A stretch of 64,000 bases of DNA from Aculops lycopersici (lineage: Eukaryota > Arthropoda > Arachnida > Trombidiformes > Eriophyidae), in NCBI GenBank assembly GCA_015350385.1, contig WNKI01000003.1, forward strand, positions 3,388,994-3,452,993, read 5' to 3'. The position numbers and the translations under genes were made by a program. Shown here piece by piece: positions 8,901-18,040 of the stretch (position 1 is its first letter; every line of letters begins with the position of its first letter). The notes under the pieces were generated by a model. The model was not told the origin of the DNA. It saw nothing but the letters and a program-made list of their open reading frames with translations, and did no database searches.

Positions 8901-11009
8901 CTGATTAAGTGATGGAATCTCAGTTGGAAGCCAGCATTTGTCCACCACTAATGTTCGCTTAAATCTCCGCTTGACATCCAAGCCTAGCTTGTTGAATCTA
9001 TTCTCGCCACAGGCCCAACATTTCCTGTCAGAGTCCACGAAGATAGTGCACCTGTCGCCGCAGAAAACTTGTTTGATTAACACGCCTTCGGGAAAGATGC
9101 AGAGTTGGGGTTTTAGCACGTAGTTCAGGAATTTTTTGCATGATGTCAGCTCACCTGTTGGGTCATTTAGTGGGATGGAGGGTTGAACTCTGCCCACTCC
9201 TAAGCGGCCGCAAGTTGCCTTGCCCCAAGCATAGACTTTGCCGTTGCCGCAAACGGCAACAACATGATTCGGGCCGGAGGCGATGCAAACCACATCCATA
9301 TTCAACAGACTGTCTACCATGCAAGGCATAAAACAAGCGCCTAGCGTCTCTCCTCGACCCAGACATCCGCTCGATCCGTGGCCGCAGGTCATGACAATTC
9401 CGGTTTTAGTTAGAAACACACTGAAATTGTTTCCCGCCGCCACCTGTGTGATCTTGCGATGGTTTAGCTCGTTGATAACAAAAGGTTTTGTTGCTGGCTG
9501 CGACTCCCTGAGCATACTAATCACTAGTTGTCTCGTCAGCTGGAGATTATTATTGCTTTTTAACGGTGGTAATGCAGGTGACCTCTGTTGTTGCTGTTGC
9601 TGCTGACTTAAACTGGGTGACATTATTATGGTTTGTGTTGATGAGGCTAAGGAGCTTGGCGTTGATTGGATCGGACTACCGATACCCATGTTGCCTGCAG
9701 CTGATGGCGCAGCCATGGAGGCCAAACGGGCTAGATGTCGCCCATGAGTTAGACCGCAAGCGCCCAGTTGGCCATAGGTTTTGCTGCCCCAACCGTAAAC
9801 AATGTTGTCGTAGGTGAGCACCAGGTAGTGAGATTTGCCCTTTGAAATTTCTTTTATTCTCTTGCTCTGAGGCAAATTAACGCGATTAACTTGAACATGT
9901 CGCGAGTCTAGTTTCACTTGATAGACTAAAGAGTGCAAATAATTGATTTGAGTCATTTCAGTCTGATGATGATTTTGAGAAAAGAATTCAGTGGATAGCT
10001 CGAAGCGATGATTGTGGTGTCGCTTTTGGTTTAGTTGAGCTCTTCGTTGGGATGAAATTCTAACGTAAATTCTGGATAAAATTTGATCAACCAAACATAA
10101 CAGCTCGTGGGCGTTCGGTCGATGCTCAGGGTGGCGGGCAATCATTTGTTCAAACAAATCCCTAATTGGTGGCGAGATTTTCCTTTTGATTGGCCTATAT
10201 TGAATGTTAGTAATGCAATAAACCAACTCAGGTAAACTCTCGCTATTGAACAAAGGCTCGCATGTGATCAATTCGTAGAGGATGCAACCGAGCGACCAGA
10301 TGTCCGACTTGAAGTCGGTCTGCCCACCAGTGCACCTTTCCGGGCTACTGTAGGCCAGAGTACCTAATTGACCAACAGGTGAGTTTGAAGTTGTTGCCGA
10401 GTAATTTCCGCTACCAAGTCCAGTGACATGATCGTTGTCTAAATACTGAGCAATACCAAAGTCGCCAATCTTGACAAATCCCTCGATGGACACAAAAATG
10501 TTTGTCATCTTCAAGTCCAAATGGATTATATTCTTCGAGTGCAAATAATTGAGACCCGAGGTTACCTGGCGAAATATAATCAAAATTTCTTGCTCATCCA
10601 ATGGACCGTGAAGATTCAAAAATGATATCAGAGTTCCCAAGCTTGCGTACTCCATCTCAATAATCAACTTTGTTTCCGTTGTAAAGGAATTAAAGTACTT
10701 TATAATATTGACATGATTCAATGTGGACATAATGAGAGCCTCGTTTATGGCTTGAGATCTCTCATTCTCGCCCTTAAATTTGGACAAATTAATCTCCTTT
10801 AATACAACCAAAGCGCAATCAGCTCGACGCCTGTGCACTGTGGCCGTCCCAAATGAACCCTGGCCAAGGACGCGAATCCTATCGTACAATTTATCGTTAT
10901 ACTGACTCGTTTCATCTTGTCTAAAGGATGCTTGTCGCGAATGCAACTGTATTTGTCTATGTGGTTGTTGCTGTTGCTGAAGCTGCTGGTCGGGTTCTAT
11001 GGTCGCCAT
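5910..11009 (-). CDS. NEK9: NEK9-type serine/threonine kinase with RCC1-like repeats
   Basis: One uninterrupted 1,699-residue frame from an ATG at 11009. The kinase domain covers about residues 42-310: glycine loop GQGSFG (49-54), VLK with K71, helix-C E90, catalytic loop HLDLKMTN (163-170), DFG 183-185 and SPE at 222-224. The order kinase then RCC1 blades (VYGWGSKTYGQLG, TCGHGSSGCLGRG, VYAWGKATCGRLG, CWACGENRFNKLG, VYFWGTRSY) is that of NEK8/NEK9, and the sequence looks closer to NEK9. NEK9 acts in mitotic spindle assembly upstream of NEK6/NEK7. The protein is much longer than human NEK9 (about 980); the extra length is a Ser/Asn/Gln-rich tail with a cysteine cluster encoded around 7971-8025. 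The HRD arginine is replaced by leucine (HLD), while K, D, N and DFG are kept, so activity is plausible but regulation may differ. A late KTQST motif resembles a weak LC8 site. NEK8 is the alternative. Confidence 0.85.
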   Translation of the reverse strand: MATIEPDQQLQQQQQPHRQIQLHSRQASFRQDETSQYNDKLYDRIRVLGQGSFGTATVHRRRADCALVVLKEINLSKFKGENERSQAINEALIMSTLNHVNIIKYFNSFTTETKLIIEMEYASLGTLISFLNLHGPLDEQEILIIFRQVTSGLNYLHSKNIIHLDLKMTNIFVSIEGFVKIGDFGIAQYLDNDHVTGLGSGNYSATTSNSPVGQLGTLAYSSPERCTGGQTDFKSDIWSLGCILYELITCEPLFNSESLPELVYCITNIQYRPIKRKISPPIRDLFEQMIARHPEHRPNAHELLCLVDQILSRIYVRISSQRRAQLNQKRHHNHRFELSTEFFSQNHHQTEMTQINYLHSLVYQVKLDSRHVQVNRVNLPQSKRIKEISKGKSHYLVLTYDNIVYGWGSKTYGQLGACGLTHGRHLARLASMAAPSAAGNMGIGSPIQSTPSSLASSTQTIIMSPSLSQQQQQQQRSPALPPLKSNNNLQLTRQLVISMLRESQPATKPFVINELNHRKITQVAAGNNFSVFLTKTGIVMTCGHGSSGCLGRGETLGACFMPCMVDSLLNMDVVCIASGPNHVVAVCGNGKVYAWGKATCGRLGVGRVQPSIPLNDPTGELTSCKKFLNYVLKPQLCIFPEGVLIKQVFCGDRCTIFVDSDRKCWACGENRFNKLGLDVKRRFKRTLVVDKCWLPTEIPSLNQYEIVTCNIGKNHTTFVTTDNKLIVFGQDIDHGYRLESDIIDARKSHRRISFELQTGRKLNAKMTSKQNYFNNNNNQSNRITNPPFRVCNHERLVKLALKSNQISGYKLKINDLMYGCDNDFELYSSGGFMGGSGNCDLKLGKDIQKQLDLYVKKSRAIKRMSFDGVISASCTPKFTLTLTDDNRVYFWGTRSYRMSTDNDAATGIGYNRKSTEPQLTAINLDDCFIKIGKTNNSLMASIQKLGSDQPIIHAQDPRLKANSLADLWILDYKPTEQHSNSPSSSISSLSGSLESSCDSTCCSSCCSSCCTECFIDNNAASNTNLKHDVILEPHPIISLYVPSMYNHPSCSVRLVDLFCFDENKFYLILDTTVKMQQQHASSQLHVFSPQYPHHQHQNQRNQTQGSHQQANSSLSSRQTATNGSNLVKKHSFCNAKTNQQIRSTRLSSLSSNIRLARESEQLVPGEPVATVAANYDVNNERYPEEEKVQAGDKDDLATVIEGKPSHCDDMSQLDSNNNNSNSISDQQVVKILEHSATDSDLSDRLAPTSQFGISSLDEPRSFSTFANGLDNQIIIGPTLRRNDLQEQHLHPLNFNSPPESSPLDLNNCDSPDDNQVQYFSSKRRQRTRLKTDQSELTNTTNGGTGYHDETSSMPSWVRNEFNQCEVAAVNGAQMFVFDSPDEDSSLDGLLNAHSLFRNEKDEPEDEDVLTCVSESRLQTQQQNLTSNSASLPSLVGEFDVNISTLNDMSSTNSNSSLSPCQIGGIGGSHSVGGSSSHLGETSDSDRDKENRINNDIDQRLVQSLSPGKRMLAHSLSQPDMSQAIINRDRSDEDLATRMELRRNSMAAENEDQQTNLLDCKVYQDSRRQQLHQNEISDASNLCLNSRAGSNSLLIQATGDDNLVGEDQNNLLVFSESSKQRIFWPRSHKYSVVKSNKQLKRNLEPQLGNHKNLSKSIQISISKATGDTKSSDHSYHPRLNKTQSTNSLGVLRKSLLRLFC

Positions 11010-11694
11010 TACTATATCCAGGTAATCAATTCATGTTTTTCCTGTCTATCTATTTGCTGAGGCTAAGCGATTCTTTGGTCATCCTATCGAAGGACCACCT
11101 GAGTTTGTAATATAATTTTTTGAGTGTTGAAAGAATGAGAAGAAACACATTGAATGTGGTATCAATAATAACAATTAATAGCGCTCTGCCTCAGCGAGGC
11201 ACTCCAATTATCAGCTAGTCAAGATCGTGGGCTATAGTGTGTTTCCACTGCTGTTGACTGGTGTCAAGCTAACGAAATAATGCCTCGGTATGGTGAGCGA
11301 GTGCTCATTACACTAATCTTCTCCACTGATCTACCGGCTTCCATAAAGACTGATCCCCGAGTTCATTGAATTAGACATAAAATGAAAGCTTAATGAACTG
11401 CGGTGACGTTGATTGATTGTTGTTTGTTTTCGCTGATTAGTGACCATAGGTAACTCTTTGCAAACACTACTATTAATGCCGTGTCATCACCTCTCCAGTT
11501 CGCGACACTTGTCATTTCGATCAGTCGAGTCATTGAATATGAGGCGGAGCAAACATAGAGGAAGAAAGCAGCAACTAGTAGGACTAAGGTTGACACTCGT
11601 AGAGTATTCCATCCTTTTCAATGTTTAATGTATCATTAATTCTCTACACTTTCGCTGACTATGAATGTTAAAACTGAGATTTCTATCACAACAC
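11010..11694. other. Intergenic: NEK9 promoter/5' UTR and NEDD4 3' UTR
   Basis: Both flanking genes are on the minus strand. Small open frames (11390-11628) have no recognisable content. No canonical TATA or repeat was noticed. Confidence 0.5.
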
Positions 11695-14217
11695 TCAGTC
11701 GACTCCAGAGAACGTCTCTGAGCCTTCAATGGCTTTGATGAGCTTTCCTCTAAGCTCCTGGTAACTTTCATAAGGTGGTAAGTCGATGCGATTGAAGCAA
11801 GTGTGCGATCTGGGCAAATTTTCTGGGGTTCCCCACTTTTCTATGGTAAACGATTGCAATCCATTGGATCCATATAACTCTTTAAAGCCATTCATAGGTA
11901 CACGCGAGGTTCCTGTTACAAATTGCAACAATCTAGAGCGCATCTCGTTGGTGAAAGACAATACGACTCGCCAAAACCATTGAATAACAATATGATTTGC
12001 ATGATATCCACTCTTATACACGGTGTGCCTCTTCCAATCGCGGACATCAATTTCGCCAATGCCGCACATAAGTAACTCGAGCTCATTCTCATCGAACAGC
12101 TTAATTAAATTGAGTGGTAATACTTCGTCGAATCCATCCAAGAAGGCAGTCATTTGTGGTTGTATTCTAGAGACAAATCTCCATTGTATGACGAGGTCAA
12201 TATACTCTTGTTTGTTCTCATTTGTAACGGCTATATCCATTCCGCCAGTCTTCAGCTCGTGCTGTTGCATTTGACCAAAGAAGTCCTCGTCGACCGCAAA
12301 GTAAAGATCCAGCTCCTCGGGGTCGTTATCCATAATCCATCTAAGAGAATTATAATATTCCATATCAACACTTTCCATATCTTTCAGTTGAATTGGCTTC
12401 TTAAGCATCATCTTGTAGAAGGGACGAATGAAGAAAGCATCGAGGAGCTTGCCATGATAAACGGCCATTGCAGCAACTCGTCCAATAAACTTGAAGTAGG
12501 ATAGGTGCTCCTCATTGCACAATCCCGAAATTGGATTAATTTGTAGAGTGTAATTATCAGCGGCCGAGTATTCAAAAAGGCCGTAATAAGGATTAAACAT
12601 TTCCTTTGATAGCAAATAAAACCATTCCCTTGAAGCTCCTCCATAATCAAGAACTTCCTCGCCATCAAATTCGATCCATAGCTTTGTACGTAATAATTCG
12701 CATCGAGAAACACTTGAAATAATACGATATGAGTCCTCGAATATATTTGATCTCGATACTTTGATCTCTAACTTTGTGGGCACACTGGTTGGCCGGGGTA
12801 GTTTCATTTGTAAATACTCGTATTTACGCCGGTAGTCTCGTGAATAGGGTACCGCTTGGCCGGCGATATTTGGGTTGTTTAGTCTCGGATCCTCCCATTG
12901 AGTTGTGCGCTTGTTGTGGTCGATGAAGAATATCCTACCATCAGAGTGGACTCTCTCCTCCCAACCATCAGGCAGTGGACCTAAGTCGTCTACATAGGTG
13001 TTTCTAAGTCTATTTGGAATGTTGTTCCTCTTGGGCACCTGACTTGGTTGGTTTGTTCTAGGGTCTATCCAAGTGGTTGATTTGTGAGTGTGATCGATGA
13101 AGAATACGCGCCCATTTGGCGCAACTTGCATGGACCACCCAGCGGGTAGGCCAGCACTCGATGGGTTTGTAGTAGCAGCAGGTAGGGATTGTCTTGGTGT
13201 TGATTTCAACAAACCATCGTGCGATTTCTTCTTGACTCTTCGGAGGGGGTGGCCAGATGAGTTAAGTAATTCGTTTGTTGTAGCTGATTCTGTCCAGCTT
13301 GAACTAGAGCTACCCTGAGTATCACTTGGGGTATTCAGGGCGGAAATTGATGATTGTTCTGGGGTGGCAGATGCCCGTTGGTGGCTTTCTACGTTACCCA
13401 TATTGCTCGCGGTGTTATTGTTATCGGTGGGGGTCGTGGTGTTGAATGAAGTATCACGAGAGGATGCGATACCCGAATCGTCGTTGTTCTCTTGCTGTTG
13501 AGATGCTGGAATGGTGCTTTCAGTTAAGGTGGTAGTGTTATTGTCAGTGTTGTCGGCAGAGTTGCTTTCAGATTGGGCGCCGTTGACACCTGCGGCGCCA
13601 TCATCGTCGACTCTTGTATTGCCAGAATCATTCTTATCATCTTCGTCGCCTCCAAGTTTTACGCTTGTGTTGTGCCCATTGCCGCTGCCGCCCTGCTCCA
13701 CTGATTGCCCCAGAGGGCCGCCGCTCGCCTCTTCCTCGCTGACGCCACCACTTGTTGAGTTGCTCATTTGCGACGTAGAATTGATATTGTTTGCACTTGG
13801 TGGCGCCGAGTCGCTTTCTGTTTGCTCAGAATGCTCTTCACTTATCTGTATTCGACTTAGAAAGTCAATTGTTCTTGCTAAATTATTTGCTTGCCTCCTA
13901 TTATTAAACTCTAGATTCTCACTATCACTCGACGTCACCGAAGGACGCTCCCATTGAGTTTCTCTGGCAATGTGGTTAACATAATACGTTCGTCCATTTG
14001 CATCCTGTCTCTCCTCCCAGCCTTCGGGTAGAGCCGGCTCCAGATTACTGGTGGACTCGGATTCATTCGACGATTCACCTGCCGTGGATGCAGCCGCAGC
14101 TGGCGCGGGTCCATTCGTTGTTTTTGCAACTCCATTTGTACCGCCAGCTGTTGTTGATGTTGATAGGGACGCATTTGAGAGCAAAGAGCTAAATCTAGGA
14201 TGTTTAGTTAATCTCAT
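11695..14217 (-). CDS. Nedd4: NEDD4-type HECT E3 ubiquitin ligase with three WW domains
   Basis: Intronless 840-codon frame from the ATG at 14217. Three WW domains are visible: [40 protein letters not shown] and [20 protein letters not shown], the last two close together before the linker [15 protein letters not shown]. The HECT domain fills the last 350 residues and ends with the catalytic cysteine in [15 protein letters not shown] and the tail SGVD. WW domains bind PPxY motifs and HECT transfers ubiquitin to membrane and signalling proteins. Between WW1 and WW2 lies a long S/T/N/D-rich spacer. The frame is open 60 codons further upstream to 14397 without another ATG and includes plausible sequence ([20 protein letters not shown]), so an upstream exon may splice in. 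No C2 domain was seen here or in the 550 bp upstream; it is either lost or encoded beyond the neighbouring gene. Confidence 0.93.
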   Translation of the reverse strand: MRLTKHPRFSSLLSNASLSTSTTAGGTNGVAKTTNGPAPAAAASTAGESSNESESTSNLEPALPEGWEERQDANGRTYYVNHIARETQWERPSVTSSDSENLEFNNRRQANNLARTIDFLSRIQISEEHSEQTESDSAPPSANNINSTSQMSNSTSGGVSEEEASGGPLGQSVEQGGSGNGHNTSVKLGGDEDDKNDSGNTRVDDDGAAGVNGAQSESNSADNTDNNTTTLTESTIPASQQQENNDDSGIASSRDTSFNTTTPTDNNNTASNMGNVESHQRASATPEQSSISALNTPSDTQGSSSSSWTESATTNELLNSSGHPLRRVKKKSHDGLLKSTPRQSLPAATTNPSSAGLPAGWSMQVAPNGRVFFIDHTHKSTTWIDPRTNQPSQVPKRNNIPNRLRNTYVDDLGPLPDGWEERVHSDGRIFFIDHNKRTTQWEDPRLNNPNIAGQAVPYSRDYRRKYEYLQMKLPRPTSVPTKLEIKVSRSNIFEDSYRIISSVSRCELLRTKLWIEFDGEEVLDYGGASREWFYLLSKEMFNPYYGLFEYSAADNYTLQINPISGLCNEEHLSYFKFIGRVAAMAVYHGKLLDAFFIRPFYKMMLKKPIQLKDMESVDMEYYNSLRWIMDNDPEELDLYFAVDEDFFGQMQQHELKTGGMDIAVTNENKQEYIDLVIQWRFVSRIQPQMTAFLDGFDEVLPLNLIKLFDENELELLMCGIGEIDVRDWKRHTVYKSGYHANHIVIQWFWRVVLSFTNEMRSRLLQFVTGTSRVPMNGFKELYGSNGLQSFTIEKWGTPENLPRSHTCFNRIDLPPYESYQELRGKLIKAIEGSETFSGVD

Positions 14218-14953
14218 TCTACAACCTTCTTCTAGATGATTTTGGATAAGTTTCTTGATAACTTGGCAATGTTTTGGTTCTACTCGATGAATAAAATTTT
14301 GCGCTCGGATCTCTCTATTACCTGATCGAGACTGCCCGTGATGAGATTGCAAATTTTCTACTTCGTCCCGGACATGCAATAGTAGTAATAGTAGCAATAA
14401 TTATAGAATCTATTTGAATATGCTCGATATATCATCTAATACTTAAATCTGATACTTAAATGCCTTATTGGCATTAGTTCTATTTTTCGTTTCTCCTTTT
14501 TGACCTCTCTATTTTTGTGCTCGCACAGAAAGCTTTTTCCCCCCGTAGACGAAATTTTCCCATGCGACCCCTCTTTTTTCATAGCACAAACCATCTCCTC
14601 TCGCCTTTTTTCCCCGCCTGATTTCCACAAGAAACTATACAATCGCACTCTATTTGGTAGGCAAACCCCACTACCATTTTGAAAAGGCGTGGCACTACTA
14701 CCCGCACCAACCGCAAGCTTCAAGCATGCATGCGGGTAAACGTCCGAATAGCCCTACTGTGAGCGTGGAATAATTTTCATATGCACTATAGCGATGCTTA
14801 TGGTCTTTTTGCGCACCGGTACTGGTTTCTCGAACGGGTCAGACTTCGTCTGCTAGGTACCCTACGGTTGGACTAGGAGGCGATCGTTTTTTGTTTCCCA
14901 AGTCAGACTGGAACTTCGTCTGTCTTATTTCTCGTTTTGAGATATAAATCGTT
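14218..14953. promoter_or_regulatory. Divergent promoter region between NEDD4 and the repeat protein gene
   Basis: The two genes are transcribed away from each other. Within 120 bp of the plus-strand start there are two related palindromic motifs: CAGAC-N3-GTCTG (about 14840-14852) and CAGAC-N9-GTCTG (about 14904-14922), both with CTTCGTCTG. The part nearest NEDD4 (14218-14397) may belong to its transcript. Confidence 0.5.
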
Positions 14954-16993
14954 ATGATGAGTAAAGGTAATCATGGCAACGACGAGAAGTTGACCAAGGA
15001 GGCAGAGAACGAAAAGGAAGCGAGCGATAGCGAAGGAAGATTCCGAAACAGAGAGGAGCTATCAACAATAGCCGAGTTCTCGTTGATTGAACCTAACAAT
15101 AGAGCATCAACTAGCGGCTTAGGAGGGATGGACAGAGATGACGAGGATAAGCCTAAGACGAGGAAACAGAAAGAGATTGATCGCATCTTGAAACAGAGGA
15201 AGGAAGAAGAGGAGAGATCAGCTCAGAGGATTAAGATATTTGAGCAACAGAGGAAGAAAGAGGAGGAGATGAACCGTCGTCGGTCATCCTCAAGTGAGTC
15301 AAGGTCTCTGGAGAGAAGTCCACCTCAAAAATCAAGGGAGCAGCAACAGGTGTCGCGTCCGGTTAGGGTTGCGTCACGTTCGCCTCCTCAAGCGCGACAG
15401 AATCAGCAAAAGAGGCAACAAAGGCATCATCAGCAACAACAACAGCATCAACGACAGCAACAAGAACTAGAAAGAGAACGACAGCGAGCTCGACAACTGC
15501 AACAAGATAGACAACTAGAGTTGGAGAGACAGCAAGAGGAGGAGCAACAAGAGCTAGAGAGACAGCGACAGCAGCGACAGAAAGAGATAGAAGAACAACA
15601 AGAGAGACAACTACAGCTAGAAAGACAACAGCAGCAGGAACTAGAAGAGCAACAACGAAAAGCGAAAGAACACCTAGAGAGACAACAGCAGCAGGAACTA
15701 GAAGAGCAACAACGAAAAGCGAAAGAACAGCTAGAAAGACAACAGCAGCAGGAACTAGAAGAGCAACAACGAAAAGCGAAAGAACACCTAGAGAGACAAC
15801 AGCAGCAGGAACTAGAAGAGCAACAACGAAAAGCGAAAGAACAGCTAGAAAGACAACAGCAACAACAACTTGAGAGGCAACAACAACTAGAAAGACAACA
15901 ATTGATAGAGAGACAACGACAGTTACAACAACAAGAGGAGAGACAGCGACAACAAGAGCAGCTAGAGATACAACAACGTCAGGAACAACAACGACAGGAA
16001 CAACAACAACAGGAACAACAACAACAGGAACAACAACAACAACAGGAGAGACAGCGACAACAAGAGCAGCTAGAGATACAACAACGTCAGGAACAACAAC
16101 GACAGGAACAACAACGTCTGGAACAACCACGACAGCAACAGTTGCAACACGAGAGGGAACAACATCATCACCAACATCATGAACAACATCACGAACATCA
16201 TCATGTACATCAGCAACAAGTGGGACAACAACAACAAAGAGAGACTCAGTCTGTTGGACGGACACAACCCTCGGAAGGAACTCAAAGTGATGTTGAATCT
16301 TTAGAGACTCGATTTAGAACCTTGGAGGCACGAGTGCGAGCTCTGGAGTCAAGTAGAATTGCATCTGAGACTGAGAGTCGATCCATGATTGAGGAAACTC
16401 GAGCGCTAGAAGTCAATAGAGGTAGGCGAGGTCGTAGTCGTGGTCGTGGTCGTGCAACCTCGAGGCCTCGGGTCGCGAAGAAGCTGATTGCGGTATTTCA
16501 AGAAGTTAAACGCAGGAGAGGTACTAGTAGGCAACGCGGCCGAGCTAGGGGCCGAGGCAGGGTCAACAGGCGAGGTAGCCGATCCAGGAGCAGTACTAAG
16601 CAAGTGCGTCGAACGAGTACAACCCGAGTCATTAAGACGAGAGCTTCATCCGTCGCCTCCAAGTCTATGGCAAGTGGCCTGCCGGCCGCCCCGAGGAGTA
16701 GATCATCGAGTGTCAGCAGCCGAGCGAGTCCAGTTGCTCCTCCAAGACGAAGATCGAGCTCGACAGCTAGCCGAGCTAGTCCAGTTGCGCCACCGAGGCG
16801 AAGATCGAGCTCAACAAGCAGTCGAACCGGCCCGGTCGCGCCTCCAAGACGGAGATCAAGCTCATCAGCTAGTCGAACGTCGAGTAAACAGGCGCAAGCA
16901 ATTAGACAAACTTCTCCTAGATCCCGTCGCGGTCGAAGCTCTCGTGGTCGTGGTGGTCCTCTAAATTACTTGAAAAGTTTCTTCAGAGACTAG
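14954..16993 (+). CDS. Unrecognised repeat protein: acidic/basic head, Q/E coiled-coil repeats, RS/RG-rich tail
   Basis: Intronless 679-residue frame starting ATGATG. I do not recognise a family. Residues 1-110 are charged (KQKEIDRILKQRKEEEE). Residues about 140-420 are built from Q, E and R in heptad-like order; residues 224-299 are four 19-residue units (RQQQQELEEQQRKAKEHLE type). A histidine-rich stretch (HHHQHHEQHHEHHHVH) follows, then a well-formed coiled coil (VESLETRFRTLEARVRALESS). The tail has RGRRGRSRGRGR and three 17-residue units starting RASPVAPPRRRSS. The SR/RG tail and basic patches suggest a nuclear or RNA-associated protein; that is inference. The trichohyalin-like centre alone gives no homology. 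Codon use and intact frame over 2 kb, a defined 3' signal and close spacing to SUN support a real gene. Confidence 0.65.
   Translation: MMSKGNHGNDEKLTKEAENEKEASDSEGRFRNREELSTIAEFSLIEPNNRASTSGLGGMDRDDEDKPKTRKQKEIDRILKQRKEEEERSAQRIKIFEQQRKKEEEMNRRRSSSSESRSLERSPPQKSREQQQVSRPVRVASRSPPQARQNQQKRQQRHHQQQQQHQRQQQELERERQRARQLQQDRQLELERQQEEEQQELERQRQQRQKEIEEQQERQLQLERQQQQELEEQQRKAKEHLERQQQQELEEQQRKAKEQLERQQQQELEEQQRKAKEHLERQQQQELEEQQRKAKEQLERQQQQQLERQQQLERQQLIERQRQLQQQEERQRQQEQLEIQQRQEQQRQEQQQQEQQQQEQQQQQERQRQQEQLEIQQRQEQQRQEQQRLEQPRQQQLQHEREQHHHQHHEQHHEHHHVHQQQVGQQQQRETQSVGRTQPSEGTQSDVESLETRFRTLEARVRALESSRIASETESRSMIEETRALEVNRGRRGRSRGRGRATSRPRVAKKLIAVFQEVKRRRGTSRQRGRARGRGRVNRRGSRSRSSTKQVRRTSTTRVIKTRASSVASKSMASGLPAAPRSRSSSVSSRASPVAPPRRRSSSTASRASPVAPPRRRSSSTSSRTGPVAPPRRRSSSSASRTSSKQAQAIRQTSPRSRRGRSSRGRGGPLNYLKSFFRD
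15623..15850 (+). repeat. Four tandem copies of a 57-bp coding unit
   Basis: Each unit encodes R-Q-Q-Q-Q-E-L-E-E-Q-Q-R-K-A-K-E-(H/Q)-L-E. Copies 1 and 3 use CACCTAGAG and copies 2 and 4 use CAGCTAGAA at the end, so the array is really two copies of a 114-bp unit, a recent in-frame duplication. Confidence 0.9.
15937..16110 (+). repeat. 108-bp direct repeat in the Q-rich region
   Basis: The stretch starting GGAGAGACAGCGACAACAAG at 15937 recurs at 16045, offset 108 bp (36 codons), with nearly identical sequence for about 65 bp. Between them are CAACAACAACAGGAA-type short repeats. Confidence 0.8.
16721..16873 (+). repeat. Three tandem 51-bp units encoding a 17-residue Pro-Arg-Ser repeat
   Basis: Residues 590-640 consist of three units of the form RASPVAPPRRRSSSTAS with few changes. 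They look like SR/proline-directed phosphorylation sites (SPV, RRRSSS). Confidence 0.85.
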
Positions 16994-17061
16994 TTGATTG
17001 ACAGTAACTCATCTGTCCATCGTAACTTGAAATCGATCAGTGATTGATAGCAATCAAAAAC

Positions 17062-17067
17062 AATAAA
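17062..17067 (+). terminator. Candidate poly(A) signal of the repeat-protein gene
   Basis: AATAAA lies 69 bases past the stop; a second copy is at 17092-17097. Both fall inside the 186-bp spacer facing the SUN gene. Confidence 0.55.
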
Positions 17068-17179
17068 GACGATATGTGGTAATCTCGAATGAATAAAATT
17101 AATGAGTGAACAGTAAGTAAAATCCGACTCCACTTTTTTCGTATCGTCCTGTTTCACTTCAATCACGAACTATTTGGCA

Positions 17180-18040
17180 TCAATATTTATTGCCGTGAAC
17201 TCTAAATCTATAGAGGCACGTGTATAGCAATTCTCCATGATTTGATTGTACAATCAATTCAATGAATCTTGTTGGCACTGGGTTTGGGTGTTGCACTTTA
17301 AATTTTTGCATTGGATCACCATCTTTATCATAATCATATTCGCCCAATAGTAAACCTTCGCGATCATTTGCATCCTTTAGACTTTTGACTCGGAAATGTT
17401 TTGGCGCAGATTCAATATTTAGATCTGGTGATAATTCTTTTCTTATATGTTCATATGTAAATGAGGTGGGTATGATAGTTCGTGATAGTTGAACAACTAA
17501 AACTCCTTCCGAGCCGGCAAATGACCAACACTCGCCAGGTATAACATTTGGTTGTATAACAACACGGGGTGAATTTGAAGTAAAAAATACAGGTATTAAT
17601 CCATCAACTGAGTATTGAATATTTTTCTCTAAATAACTATCTGTACATCTTGTTGACACTATTGTTCCACCGCTTGATTCTAAGGCATAATCAGTTAAAT
17701 TTGTCTTATCAGCATCATATAAACTAATTTCTTTTTTAATAAGATGCTCAGTTCTTTTTAAACAATTATCATGTTCTCTTTTAAGTTGAGCAGTATATTT
17801 GATTGTCTCTCCAATTTGTTCCTTCATTGGTAAAATATATTGTACATATAAGATTGCTTGTGAGGCTAAACAAATTGCAAACATCGTGAACCACATTACA
17901 CGATTCGGTAATTGTTTTAGTTGATGATTGTGGTCATAATAATTTGGTATTAAATCTGGAGTTGAACGACAATGACTCCTAAGCATCATTGGCGAGCCAC
18001 TTGAGTTTGGTGAATCCTTCATCTTGGTTGGCGAAACCAT
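17180..18040 (-). CDS. SUN-domain protein (LINC complex), short single-pass form
   Basis: Intronless 286-residue frame from the ATG at 18040. A polar head of about 46 residues precedes one transmembrane segment (VMWFTMFAICLASQAILYV, about 48-69). A short stalk (YTAQLKREHDNCLKRTEHL) leads to a full SUN domain from about residue 113: DYALESSGGTIVST, GECWSFAGSEGVLVVQLSR, TYEHIRKEL, SAPKHFRVKSL, and a C-terminal CLYRFRVHG. SUN proteins span the inner nuclear membrane and grip KASH proteins in the perinuclear space, coupling nucleus to cytoskeleton. The short stalk recalls SPAG4/SUN3/SUN5-type proteins rather than SUN1/SUN2. AATAAA on the coding strand (17186-17191) overlaps the last sense codons just before the TGA. 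The gene converges on the repeat-protein gene and diverges from KDM3. Confidence 0.92.
   Translation of the reverse strand: MVSPTKMKDSPNSSGSPMMLRSHCRSTPDLIPNYYDHNHQLKQLPNRVMWFTMFAICLASQAILYVQYILPMKEQIGETIKYTAQLKREHDNCLKRTEHLIKKEISLYDADKTNLTDYALESSGGTIVSTRCTDSYLEKNIQYSVDGLIPVFFTSNSPRVVIQPNVIPGECWSFAGSEGVLVVQLSRTIIPTSFTYEHIRKELSPDLNIESAPKHFRVKSLKDANDREGLLLGEYDYDKDGDPMQKFKVQHPNPVPTRFIELIVQSNHGELLYTCLYRFRVHGNKY

Noticed and set aside
15363..16265. 300-codon open frame on the minus strand, valine/leucine-rich
   Set aside because: It is the exact antisense of the CAA/GAA-rich repeats of the plus-strand gene; such repeats lack stops on the other strand.
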